Source: Hyphomicrobiales bacterium
Lineage (GTDB): Bacteria > Pseudomonadota > Alphaproteobacteria > Rhizobiales > Xanthobacteraceae
DNA: 6,139 nt
Reading direction: 5' to 3'
NCBI GenBank assembly: GCA_003164375.1
Contig: PLTE01000257.1
Coordinates: 1 to 6,139, forward strand
Shown: positions 1 to 5,534 of the stretch, one piece after another
Layout: each line of letters opens with the position of its first letter
How positions within the stretch are numbered: position 1 is the first letter of the stretch
Made by a program: the position numbers and the translations under genes
The notes under the pieces: generated by a model
The model's input: only the letters and a program-made list of their open reading frames with translations
What the model was told of the DNA's origin: nothing
Databases searched by the model: none

Positions 1-1310
1 TCATGCGCGCTTTGATCCTGCGCCGCGTCGGGTTGCTCGAAACCGGAACCGGCGGCCCGATCATCGTCGGCCGCGCCGATAATGGCGACGTGCTGCGGCT
101 CGAGAGTTTTCTCCGCCGCAACGGTCATCCGCACCAATTGCTGAACCCCGAGACCGACGCCGAGGCCAAAGCCTTGATCGAACGTTTCCATGTCGATCCG
201 GGGCAATTGCCGATCGTGCTTTGTCCCAGCGGACAGCTGTTGCGCAATCCCGGCGAAGACGAATTGGCGCGCTGCGTCGGCCTCGTCGGGCCGATCGATC
301 CGAATCGCGTCTACGACATTGCGGTGGTGGGAGCCGGGCCGGCTGGCCTCGCCACTGCAGTTTATGCAGCGTCCGAAGGGCTCTCGGTTCTGGTACTCGA
401 CTGCCGCGCCTTTGGCGGTCAGGCCGGCGCCTCAGCCCGAATCGAAAACTATCTCGGCTTTCCGACCGGGATCACCGGCATTGCTTTGATGGCGCGGGCG
501 TATCATCAGGCGCAGAAATTCGGTGCCGAAATGGCTATTCCCGACGAAGTGAAAAGCCTGACCGGTCCTGACGAAGCCGGACGCTTCGTGTTGCAACTGG
601 GTAGTGGCGAGCGCGTCACCGCCCGCGCGGTCGTTATCGCATGCGGCGTCCGCTATCGGCGGCTCGGCGTTGCAAACCTCGATGGTTTTGAGGCGGCAAG
701 CGTGCATTACTGGGCGTCGCCGTTAGAAGCGAAACTTTGCGCCGATCAGGAAATCGCCGTGGTCGGTGGCGGCAATTCGGCGGGACAGGGTGCGGTCTAT
801 CTCGCAAGCCAAGGGGCAAAGGTCAAAATGCTCGTGCGCGGTGCGGACCTCGGCGCCGCCATGTCGCGCTACCTGGTCGATCGTATCGAGGGCCTTACCA
901 ATATCGAAGTGGTCACCGGCGCACAGATCAGCGCCCTCGAGGGCCGTGACGGCGTACTGGAAGCGGTTCGCTGGCGGTCGCGTGCGGACGGCCGGGAAGT
1001 GCGGCATCCGCTCCGCCATTTGTTTTTGTTTATCGGCGCGGACCCGAATACGGATTGGCTCGCCAGTTCAGGCGTGGCGCTTGATGCTAAGGGCTTTGTG
1101 TTGACGGGCGATGATGCCCACGGTCGTCGCCATCCCTTGGAGACGACCCGGCGCGGCGTCTTCGCCATTGGCGACGTCCGGGCAAAATCCACCAAGCGGG
1201 TCGCTGCGGCCGTCGGTGAGGGCGCGCAAGTTGTGGCCGCGCTGCATTCTTACCTGGCCGCGACCTCGGCCCAGCCCACTATGGCGACCAGTCCTTCGGC
1301 GCCAGCTTAA
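1..1310 (+). CDS. Thioredoxin-reductase-like FAD/NAD(P)H oxidoreductase, 5' end outside window
   Basis: Flavoprotein of the pyridine-nucleotide disulfide oxidoreductase superfamily, presumably cytosolic. Numbering is from the first in-window Met (base 3). Residues 1-95 resemble the glutaredoxin/thioredoxin-fold linker found in fusion proteins with an N-terminal cyclic-nucleotide-binding domain, so this Met is probably internal and the gene starts upstream; full-length relatives are about 550 residues. The FAD-binding GAGPAG is at 110-115, GGQAG at 138-142, the NAD(P)H-binding GGGNSA at 255-260, and the C-terminal FAD motif IGDVR at 389-393. Where classical thioredoxin reductase has CATC, this protein has YWAS (236-239), so it lacks the redox-active cysteine pair and should not be called TrxB. 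The tail after 418 is a low-complexity Ala/Ser/Pro stretch overlapping the convergent cupin gene. The fold is near certain; the substrate is unknown. The missing front domain is an inference from family architecture. Confidence 0.9.
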   Translation, partial: MRALILRRVGLLETGTGGPIIVGRADNGDVLRLESFLRRNGHPHQLLNPETDAEAKALIERFHVDPGQLPIVLCPSGQLLRNPGEDELARCVGLVGPIDPNRVYDIAVVGAGPAGLATAVYAASEGLSVLVLDCRAFGGQAGASARIENYLGFPTGITGIALMARAYHQAQKFGAEMAIPDEVKSLTGPDEAGRFVLQLGSGERVTARAVVIACGVRYRRLGVANLDGFEAASVHYWASPLEAKLCADQEIAVVGGGNSAGQGAVYLASQGAKVKMLVRGADLGAAMSRYLVDRIEGLTNIEVVTGAQISALEGRDGVLEAVRWRSRADGREVRHPLRHLFLFIGADPNTDWLASSGVALDAKGFVLTGDDAHGRRHPLETTRRGVFAIGDVRAKSTKRVAAAVGEGAQVVAALHSYLAATSAQPTMATSPSAPA

Positions 1311-1725
1311 ATCCGCTGAAATCGAAACCGGGCGCTACGGTGCAGCCGCATAGCGTCCAATCGCCAAGGCTTTCCGCCGCCTGCCAGACCTGCGACGGCA
1401 CAACAGTCTGCGGGCGCTCGCCCGCGGCAAGATCACAGCCGAGCGTCACCCGCGCGATACGGCCCGGCTCAGGCGCGAGGTCGAGGGCAAGCGGCGCGCC
1501 GGCATGCCAATGCCAGACTTCGACGGCGTCGACGCGGTGCCAGTGCGAGCGCTCGCCGCGCCTGAGCAGAAAATAAATCGCCGTCGACGCCGCGCGGGAT
1601 CCCTCCACGCGATGCAAGTCACGAAACGTCTCGCGAAAATGACCGCCTTCCGGATGCGGTTTGAGATCGAGCAGCCGGATTACGGCCTCCGCGGTCAGAG
1701 CGCGCGCGGACAATGGCGTAGTCAA
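1279..1725 (-). CDS. DUF985-type cupin (Cupin_5) family protein
   Basis: Protein of 148 residues matching the small DUF985 cupins. Visible family motifs are PEGGHF at 25-30, AIYFLL at 49-54, the histidine-rich strand from H61 through H74 (HWHR, then EVWHWH), VVPSQVWQAA at 108-117 and CTVAPGFDFSGF at 128-139. The clustered histidines and E69 could bind a metal or a sugar-like ligand, but the family has no firmly assigned reaction that I know of. The start is TTG at 1725, sharing TTGA with the gloB stop. There is no strong Shine-Dalgarno sequence, which suggests reinitiation after gloB translation. A second in-frame TTG at codon 5 is possible; conserved sequence begins near residue 10, so either fits. 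The last 32 bases overlap the convergent oxidoreductase gene. Family assignment is confident; function is unknown. Confidence 0.88.
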   Translation of the reverse strand: MTTPLSARALTAEAVIRLLDLKPHPEGGHFRETFRDLHRVEGSRAASTAIYFLLRRGERSHWHRVDAVEVWHWHAGAPLALDLAPEPGRIARVTLGCDLAAGERPQTVVPSQVWQAAESLGDWTLCGCTVAPGFDFSGFKLAPKDWSP

Positions 1726-2489
1726 AACCGGTTCTTGCGCTCGCGGATCTCCGCGAACACCTTCCAGGCCGGATTGCCGGCAAGCCCGAGCGATTTTGCC
1801 ACCTCGGCGTCATCCGCACGCAGAAATGGATTGGCCGGCCTTTCCGCGCCGATCGTTGCCGGGATGGTCGGCTTGCCCGCGGCGATCAGCTTCGCGACCT
1901 CGTCGGCGCGCGCGGCAAGCGCCTGATTATGCGGCTCTATGGTCTTGGCGAAACGGATATTGGCGTCGGTATATTCGTGACCGCAATAAAACCGCGTGTC
2001 GTCGGGCAAATTGCGCAATTTGACGAGCGAGTTCCACATCATCTCGGGAGTGCCTTCGATGACGCGGCCGCAACCGATCGAGAACAGCGTGTCGCCGACG
2101 AAGGCGAGCTTATCAGCCGGGAGGAAGTACGAAATATGCCCGGCGGTATGACCCGGCGTGTCGATGACGCGCGCTTCAAGCCCGCCCACCTGGACCTTAT
2201 CGCCTTCGCCGACCGTTTCGTCGACATGCGCGATGCGTTGCGCCTCGTGGCGCGGAGCGACGACGCGGCACTTGTAGTGGGCTTTCAGTTCGCCGATGCC
2301 GGCGGTGTGATCGGCGTGATGATGGGTGACCAGGATGTCGGTAAGCCGCCAGCCGGTCTTTTTGAGCGCCGCCTCGACCGGCGCCGCTTCCGGCGCGTCG
2401 ATGGATGCGGTCGCGCCCGTTTCCGGGTCATGAATGAGGACACCGAAATTATCCTTCAGGCAGGGGAACAAATAGGTCTGGGCCGCCAT
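1722..2489 (-). CDS. gloB: Hydroxyacylglutathione hydrolase (glyoxalase II)
   Basis: Cytosolic metallo-beta-lactamase-fold enzyme that hydrolyses S-D-lactoylglutathione to D-lactate and glutathione, the second step of methylglyoxal detoxification. The dinuclear metal-binding motif THHHADH is at 55-61 (H56, H58, D60, H61), followed by H114 in TPGHTAGH, the bridging D133 in VGDTLF and H171 in YCGHEY. The C-terminal glutathione-binding HAGH domain is present, with RPANPFLR at 217-224 and the closing W/F/R-rich segment to residue 255. The length of 255 is normal. The ATG at 2489 has an AGGA ribosome site (2497-2500) seven bases upstream. It is first in a two-gene unit with the cupin and is divergent from the methyltransferase-like gene. 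All catalytic residues are intact, so I expect an active enzyme. Confidence 0.96.
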   Translation of the reverse strand: MAAQTYLFPCLKDNFGVLIHDPETGATASIDAPEAAPVEAALKKTGWRLTDILVTHHHADHTAGIGELKAHYKCRVVAPRHEAQRIAHVDETVGEGDKVQVGGLEARVIDTPGHTAGHISYFLPADKLAFVGDTLFSIGCGRVIEGTPEMMWNSLVKLRNLPDDTRFYCGHEYTDANIRFAKTIEPHNQALAARADEVAKLIAAGKPTIPATIGAERPANPFLRADDAEVAKSLGLAGNPAWKVFAEIRERKNRF

Positions 2490-2613
2490 GGTCTTTTCCT
2501 GATTGTCTCGGGTTTCTGGATCATCCGCTTTCGTCGGTTATGACACAACATGGCATCGTTAACGCCGCGATCGGGAAGCGGATCGGCAACGCATTCCGTG
2601 CTATTTTGTCACC
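2490..2613. other. Divergent control region between gloB and the methyltransferase-like gene
   Basis: This 124-base gap must hold both promoters. On the minus side the only clear element is the gloB ribosome site AGGA at 2497-2500. On the plus side there is an extended -10 (see separate entry). An 8-base palindrome CGTTAACG lies at 2557-2564, and GATCGG occurs twice, 12 bases apart (2569-2574 and 2581-2586); both are short enough to be chance. I see no RNA gene or open frame of note here. Confidence 0.5.
2599..2607 (+). promoter_or_regulatory. Extended -10 promoter element for the methyltransferase-like gene
   Basis: TGCTATTTT fits an extended -10 (TGn followed by TATTTT at 2602-2607, four of six to TATAAT). 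No -35 match lies 16-18 bases upstream, as tolerated for extended -10 promoters. Transcription starting about seven bases downstream would begin at or next to the ATG at 2614, which agrees with the absence of a Shine-Dalgarno sequence. This is inference from pattern alone. Confidence 0.4.
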
Positions 2614-3351
2614 ATGGATGTCGTAGATCTGCGCAACTTTTATTCCCAGCAGCTTGGCGTGGTGGCCCGGCGTTTCATCGGTCGGGGCATCCGCACCCGC
2701 TGGAACGATACGCGGGCCTTGCGGGTACTGGGGGTCGGCTATGCCACCCCCTATCTCGGCCTGTTCCGCGAGGAGGCCGAACGTTGCCTCGCCATGATGC
2801 CGGCGACCCAGGGCGTTATTCGCTGGCCCTCCACCCGGGCCGCGTTGGCCGCGCTCGTTGAGGAGGACGAGCTGCCGCTGACCGATTCCGCTGTCGACCG
2901 GGTGCTGCTCATTCATGCGCTGGAACTGTCGGCTGATCCGGTCGAGTTGTTACGCGAATCTTGGCGGGTCCTTGCCGCGGGCGGACGGCTGCTAGTGGTG
3001 GTGCCAAATCGGCGCGGCGTGTGGGCGCGTATGGATACGACCCCGTTCGGCCACGGCCGGCCCTATTCGCGCGCGCAGATTACCCAACTTCTGCGCGACG
3101 CCTGGTTCACGCCGACCGGATGGGACGAAGCGCTCTACGTGCCGCCGATTTCGCTCAGCTGGTTCCTGCGTTCGGCGGTCGCCTGGGAACGCACCGGCGC
3201 GACGTTGTCGGCGCCGTTTGCCGGCGTGCATATCGTCGAGGCGACCAAACAGGTTTACCGCGCGATTCCGGCCCGGCGCGAAAAGCACCGCCTGGTTCCC
3301 GCGCTGCGGCCGGTGCTGGCGCCCTCGCCCGGTACCGCAGCGATGCGCTAA
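2614..3351 (+). CDS. Class I SAM-dependent methyltransferase-like protein
   Basis: Protein of 245 residues with the order of a Methyltransf_11-type Rossmann fold. There is a motif I-like glycine stretch VLGVGYATPYL at 38-48, the segment LPLTDSAVDRVLLIHALE at 87-104 (the usual LPF.D.SFD.V...H.LEH region), and ELLRESWRVLAAGGRLLVVVPN at 111-132, the typical post-motif helix and strand. Motif I lacks the usual acidic residue (D/E-x-G-x-G) and reads G-V-G-Y-A, so SAM binding is plausible but not assured. The C-terminal 30 residues are basic and proline-rich. The ATG at 2614 has no recognisable ribosome site. An extended -10 just upstream may give a leaderless transcript. It is divergent from gloB and convergent with pyrD. 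The substrate is unknown; I recall related genes beside gloB in other alphaproteobacteria but could not verify this. Confidence 0.85.
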   Translation: MDVVDLRNFYSQQLGVVARRFIGRGIRTRWNDTRALRVLGVGYATPYLGLFREEAERCLAMMPATQGVIRWPSTRAALAALVEEDELPLTDSAVDRVLLIHALELSADPVELLRESWRVLAAGGRLLVVVPNRRGVWARMDTTPFGHGRPYSRAQITQLLRDAWFTPTGWDEALYVPPISLSWFLRSAVAWERTGATLSAPFAGVHIVEATKQVYRAIPARREKHRLVPALRPVLAPSPGTAAMR

Positions 3352-3365
3352 CAACGCATTAGCGC
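3345..3365. terminator. Possible bidirectional hairpin between convergent genes
   Basis: GCGCTAA (3345-3351) and TTAGCGC (3359-3365) form a perfect 7-base-pair inverted repeat around a 7-base loop, in the 16-base gap between the methyltransferase-like gene and pyrD. The left arm includes the methyltransferase TAA stop. A U-tract is missing on both sides, so it is not a classical intrinsic terminator. It could still be an RNA end-protecting hairpin or a weak bidirectional terminator. Confidence 0.4.
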
Positions 3366-3367
3366 GC

Positions 3368-4462
3368 TCAATCCGGCCACGGCTCGGCGGTTACAGAGGC
3401 CGCGTCGGCGCCGACATAGTCGGCGAGGCTCGGCTTGCTATCGTTATCGAGTGCCGCGAGAAGCGCCGTCTTGATGTCGGCGATCAGGCCTAGGCCGCGG
3501 AAAATCAGCCCCGAATAGAGCTGAATGAGACTGGCACCGGCGCGGATTTTGGCGAGCGCGGCGGTGCCGGAATCAATGCCGCCGGCGCCGATCAAAGGGA
3601 AAACGTCCTCAACCCGCACATAGGTCTCGGCGAGGATGCGGTTCGATAACTCAAACAGCGGCCGGCCCGACAAACCGCCGGCCTCTTTCGCCTTGTCGCC
3701 TTCACGCAACCGCGGCGGCCGCGACAATGTGGTGTTGCCGACAATCATGCCGTCGACCCGGCGCGAGCGCGCGATGCCGACGACGTCGTCAAGATCGGGC
3801 AGCGACAGATCGGGCGCGATCTTGAGCAGGACGGGAGTAGGGCCGGCATTGGGCGCCACACGTTCTCGCGCATCGATCACGCGGGCCAAGAGATCGTCGA
3901 GCACGGCGGCCTGCTGCATGTTGCGCAAACCCGGCGTATTGGGCGACGATATATTGACGGTGACATAACTTGCGACCGAGGCGAAGCGCTCGATCAATTG
4001 CACATAGTCTGCGATTCTATCGAGCGTATTCTTGTTGGCGCCGACATTGATGCCGACCACCCCGCCGGATTGCGCCCGTGCCGCGAGCCGGCGCAACACG
4101 GTATCGGCACCTTCCGAATTAAAGCCGAGCCGGTTGATGACGCCGTGATCGGCGTCGAGCCGGAACACCCGCGGACGCGGATTGCCTTCCTGCGGTAGCG
4201 GCGTGATGGTGCCGACCTCGACAAAACCGAAGCCGATGCGAAGCAAGGCATCCGGTACCTCGGCGTTCTTGTCGAAGCCGGCAGCGATCCCGATCGGGTT
4301 ACGGAAATTGAGCCCGAACACCCGCATCGCCAGGCGTTTGTCATCCGGGGCGGCCGCCGGCAGCGGTGCCAGTTTCAGCATCCTGACCGCAAAGCGATGG
4401 GCATCTTCCGGATCGAGCGCATGCAGGAAGGGCCGTGCCAGACGGTCGAATAGCCCAATCAC
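3368..4462 (-). CDS. pyrD: Dihydroorotate dehydrogenase (quinone), class 2
   Basis: FMN enzyme of the inner membrane surface that oxidises dihydroorotate to orotate, passing electrons to ubiquinone; fourth step of de novo pyrimidine synthesis. The N-terminal amphipathic segment (about 1-45), typical of the membrane-associated class 2 enzymes, is present. NPIGIAAGFDKN at 55-66 is the FMN-site start. NISSPNTPGLR at 170-180 carries the class 2 catalytic serine (S173, aligned by eye with E. coli Ser175). K214 is in LLKIAPD, NTT at 243-245, GAGGI at 292-296, and YSG at 316-318 lies at the FMN phosphate site. The length of 364 is slightly longer than E. coli PyrD because of an extra C-terminal tail (after about 345). 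The start is GTG at 4462, overlapping the DUF952 stop as GTGA, with GGAG at 4471-4474 eight bases upstream. Intact and confidently assigned. Confidence 0.97.
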   Translation of the reverse strand: MIGLFDRLARPFLHALDPEDAHRFAVRMLKLAPLPAAAPDDKRLAMRVFGLNFRNPIGIAAGFDKNAEVPDALLRIGFGFVEVGTITPLPQEGNPRPRVFRLDADHGVINRLGFNSEGADTVLRRLAARAQSGGVVGINVGANKNTLDRIADYVQLIERFASVASYVTVNISSPNTPGLRNMQQAAVLDDLLARVIDARERVAPNAGPTPVLLKIAPDLSLPDLDDVVGIARSRRVDGMIVGNTTLSRPPRLREGDKAKEAGGLSGRPLFELSNRILAETYVRVEDVFPLIGAGGIDSGTAALAKIRAGASLIQLYSGLIFRGLGLIADIKTALLAALDNDSKPSLADYVGADAASVTAEPWPD

Positions 4463-4827
4463 GGTTGCAGCTCCGGAAGGTTGCGCCGGCCATCGACCTC
4501 GTCAGGCAAGGACTCTGCCCACCGTACCGCCGCAAGCGGCAGTGCGCCGTAAAGATGGGGAAACAGAGCACCGCCGCGCGAGGGCTCCCATTTGAGCGCG
4601 TCGCCAAGCGCCGCCGCATTGACCGCGACCAGCATCAGATCGGTTTGCCGCGCAAAGTGCTTCGCCGCCGTCTCTGCGAGCTGCTCGGCGCTCGAAAAAT
4701 GGATGAAGCCGTCGCGCGCATCGAGCTCCGAGCCACGATATAGTCCGGCCTGTTCGGCCACCGTCCAAGCCGCCCGCTCGCAGATTTTATAGATCGTCGC
4801 CACGATCGATACTGCCCACACCTTCAT
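4459..4827 (-). CDS. DUF952 family protein
   Basis: Small protein of 122 residues with the conserved DUF952 blocks: TIYKI at 11-15, GLYRGSELDARDGFIHFSS at 28-46, ETAAKHF at 52-58, and LKWEPSRGGALFPHLYG at 78-94. The invariant-looking polar residues H43, H57, E81, R84 and H91 suggest a ligand or catalytic pocket. No reaction is established to my knowledge; I recall a proposed relation to ADP-ribosyltransferase-like folds, which I could not check. I chose ATG 4827, which has AGGG (4838-4841) ten bases upstream. The alternative is GTG at 4803, which would begin at the conserved ATIYKI block and remove eight poorly conserved residues. It is first gene of a pair with pyrD, joined by a GTGA overlap. 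The promoter is not clear; TTGCCT (4860-4865) and TAGGGT (4837-4842), 17 bases apart on the minus strand, are a weak candidate. Confidence 0.88.
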   Translation of the reverse strand: MKVWAVSIVATIYKICERAAWTVAEQAGLYRGSELDARDGFIHFSSAEQLAETAAKHFARQTDLMLVAVNAAALGDALKWEPSRGGALFPHLYGALPLAAVRWAESLPDEVDGRRNLPELQP

Positions 4828-4849
4828 TGCGGCGCGACCCTATCGGCAC

Positions 4850-4878
4850 TTGAGCATTCAGGCAATAATTCCTATCAT
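4850..4878 (+). promoter_or_regulatory. Sigma70-type promoter of the S24 regulator
   Basis: TTGAGC (4850-4855, four of six to TTGACA) is separated by exactly 17 bases from TATCAT (4873-4878, five of six to TATAAT). The predicted start near 4885 gives a leader of about 17 bases that just accommodates the AGGGG ribosome site at 4892-4896 and the ATG at 4902. This is the best promoter match in the window. Confidence 0.65.
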
Positions 4879-4889
4879 CACATGATTGG
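4871..4889. promoter_or_regulatory. Candidate operator overlapping the -10 of the S24 regulator
   Basis: An imperfect palindrome centred on base 4880 pairs at seven of nine positions; its core ATCAT-CAC-ATGAT (4874-4886) is perfect in both 5-base arms. It covers the -10 hexamer and the predicted start site, the classical position for repression, and lies in the short divergent gap directly before a LexA/CI-like gene. Autoregulation is therefore plausible. Binding is an inference; only one site is visible. Confidence 0.45.
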
Positions 4890-4891
4890 GC

Positions 4892-4896
4892 AGGGG
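4892..4896 (+). promoter_or_regulatory. Ribosome binding site deciding the S24 regulator start
   Basis: AGGGG lies five bases before ATG 4902. The alternative GTG start (4896-4898) overlaps this site and would have no spacing from it, so the ATG is chosen and the protein is 210 rather than 212 residues. Confidence 0.65.
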
Positions 4897-4901
4897 TGCC
4901 G

Positions 4902-5534
4902 ATGCTGACGCATGCGCAGGTTTGGTCGGCCATCGATCGGCTCGCCGCGCGCGCGGGCCTATCCGCTTCGGGCCTCGCCCGGCGGGCCGGCCTCGATCCG
5001 ACGACGTTCAACAAATCAAAGCGCATCACGCCGGAGGGGCGGGCCCGCTGGCCTTCGACGGAGTCGATCGCCAAGGCGTTGGCCGCGACCGGCACGCCGT
5101 TCGACACTTTCGTCGGGCTGATCGAGGCGAGCGGCGGTGCCGCGGCGGCACGCGCGGTGCCGCTGCTCGGTTTCGCCGAGGCCGGCGCCGGCGGCTATTT
5201 CGACGACGGCGGTTTTCCGGCCGGCGAAGGCTGGGACGAGATCGCCTTTCCGGCCGTCAGCGACGAGCACGCTTATGCGCTCGAAGTCTCCGGCCAGTCG
5301 ATGGAACCGGCTTATCGCGACGGCGACATCATCGTGGTGTCGCCGGCAGCTCCGATCCGTCGCGGCGACCGCGTCGTGGTGCGCACCCGCGGCGGCGAGG
5401 TGATGGCCAAGGAGCTCAAACGCAAGACCGCGAAATCGATCGAACTGAAATCGCTTAATGCCCAGCACGCCGACCGCACGCTGGCGCTGACCGACGTGCT
5501 GTGGATCGCGCGGATTCTGTGGGCGAGCCAGTGA
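4902..5534 (+). CDS. S24-family (LexA/CI-like) autoproteolytic helix-turn-helix regulator
   Basis: Protein of 210 residues. The N-terminal domain (about 5-65) is a predicted helix-turn-helix with GLSASGLARRAGLDPTTFNK (19-38) as the DNA-contact region. The C-terminal domain is an S24 peptidase fold like LexA and phage CI: SGQSMEP (130-136) carries the nucleophile S133, and EVMAKELK (166-173) supplies the general-base Lys K170. Ala-Gly pairs at 94-95 and 96-97 lie where LexA-type self-cleavage occurs. It is not LexA itself, since the HTH is not the LexA winged type. I inferred a chromosomal stress or housekeeping repressor; signal and targets are unknown. ATG 4902 is preferred because AGGGG (4892-4896) sits five bases upstream; the in-frame GTG at 4896 overlaps that ribosome site. 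Its stop directly abuts that of lysK. No phage genes are nearby, so it is not evidently a prophage repressor. Confidence 0.9.
   Translation: MLTHAQVWSAIDRLAARAGLSASGLARRAGLDPTTFNKSKRITPEGRARWPSTESIAKALAATGTPFDTFVGLIEASGGAAAARAVPLLGFAEAGAGGYFDDGGFPAGEGWDEIAFPAVSDEHAYALEVSGQSMEPAYRDGDIIVVSPAAPIRRGDRVVVRTRGGEVMAKELKRKTAKSIELKSLNAQHADRTLALTDVLWIARILWASQ

Noticed and set aside
1..1310. Calling the first gene trxB (thioredoxin reductase)
   Set aside because: The CxxC that defines thioredoxin reductase is absent and the N-terminal part belongs to a different, fused architecture.
1929..2543. Open frame of 204 codons on the plus strand opposite gloB
   Set aside because: It lies antisense to a fully intact gloB with all catalytic motifs; its translation shows no recognisable domain, and long antisense frames are expected in GC-rich DNA.
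2569..2586. GATCGG direct repeat, 12 bases apart, upstream of the methyltransferase-like gene
   Set aside because: A six-base repeat in GC-rich DNA is likely by chance, and GATCGG-like words recur throughout the window, including inside genes.
2521..2916. Minus-strand frame of 131 codons running through the gloB/methyltransferase gap
   Set aside because: It covers the divergent control region and the start of the methyltransferase-like gene on the other strand and encodes nothing recognisable.
4182..4595. Plus-strand frame opposite pyrD and DUF952
   Set aside because: Both genes on the minus strand are well supported by conserved motifs; this frame gives an Arg/Ser-rich product typical of a shadow frame.
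5016..5468. Open frame of 150 codons on the minus strand opposite the S24 regulator
   Set aside because: Antisense shadow of a gene with clear S24 catalytic motifs; composition is biased (many Arg, Ala, Gly) and there is no ribosome site or known motif.
4902..5534. Calling the S24 regulator lexA, or a prophage repressor marking a phage remnant
   Set aside because: The N-terminal DNA-binding part does not look like the LexA winged helix, and the flanking genes are housekeeping genes with no integrase, attachment site or phage structural gene.
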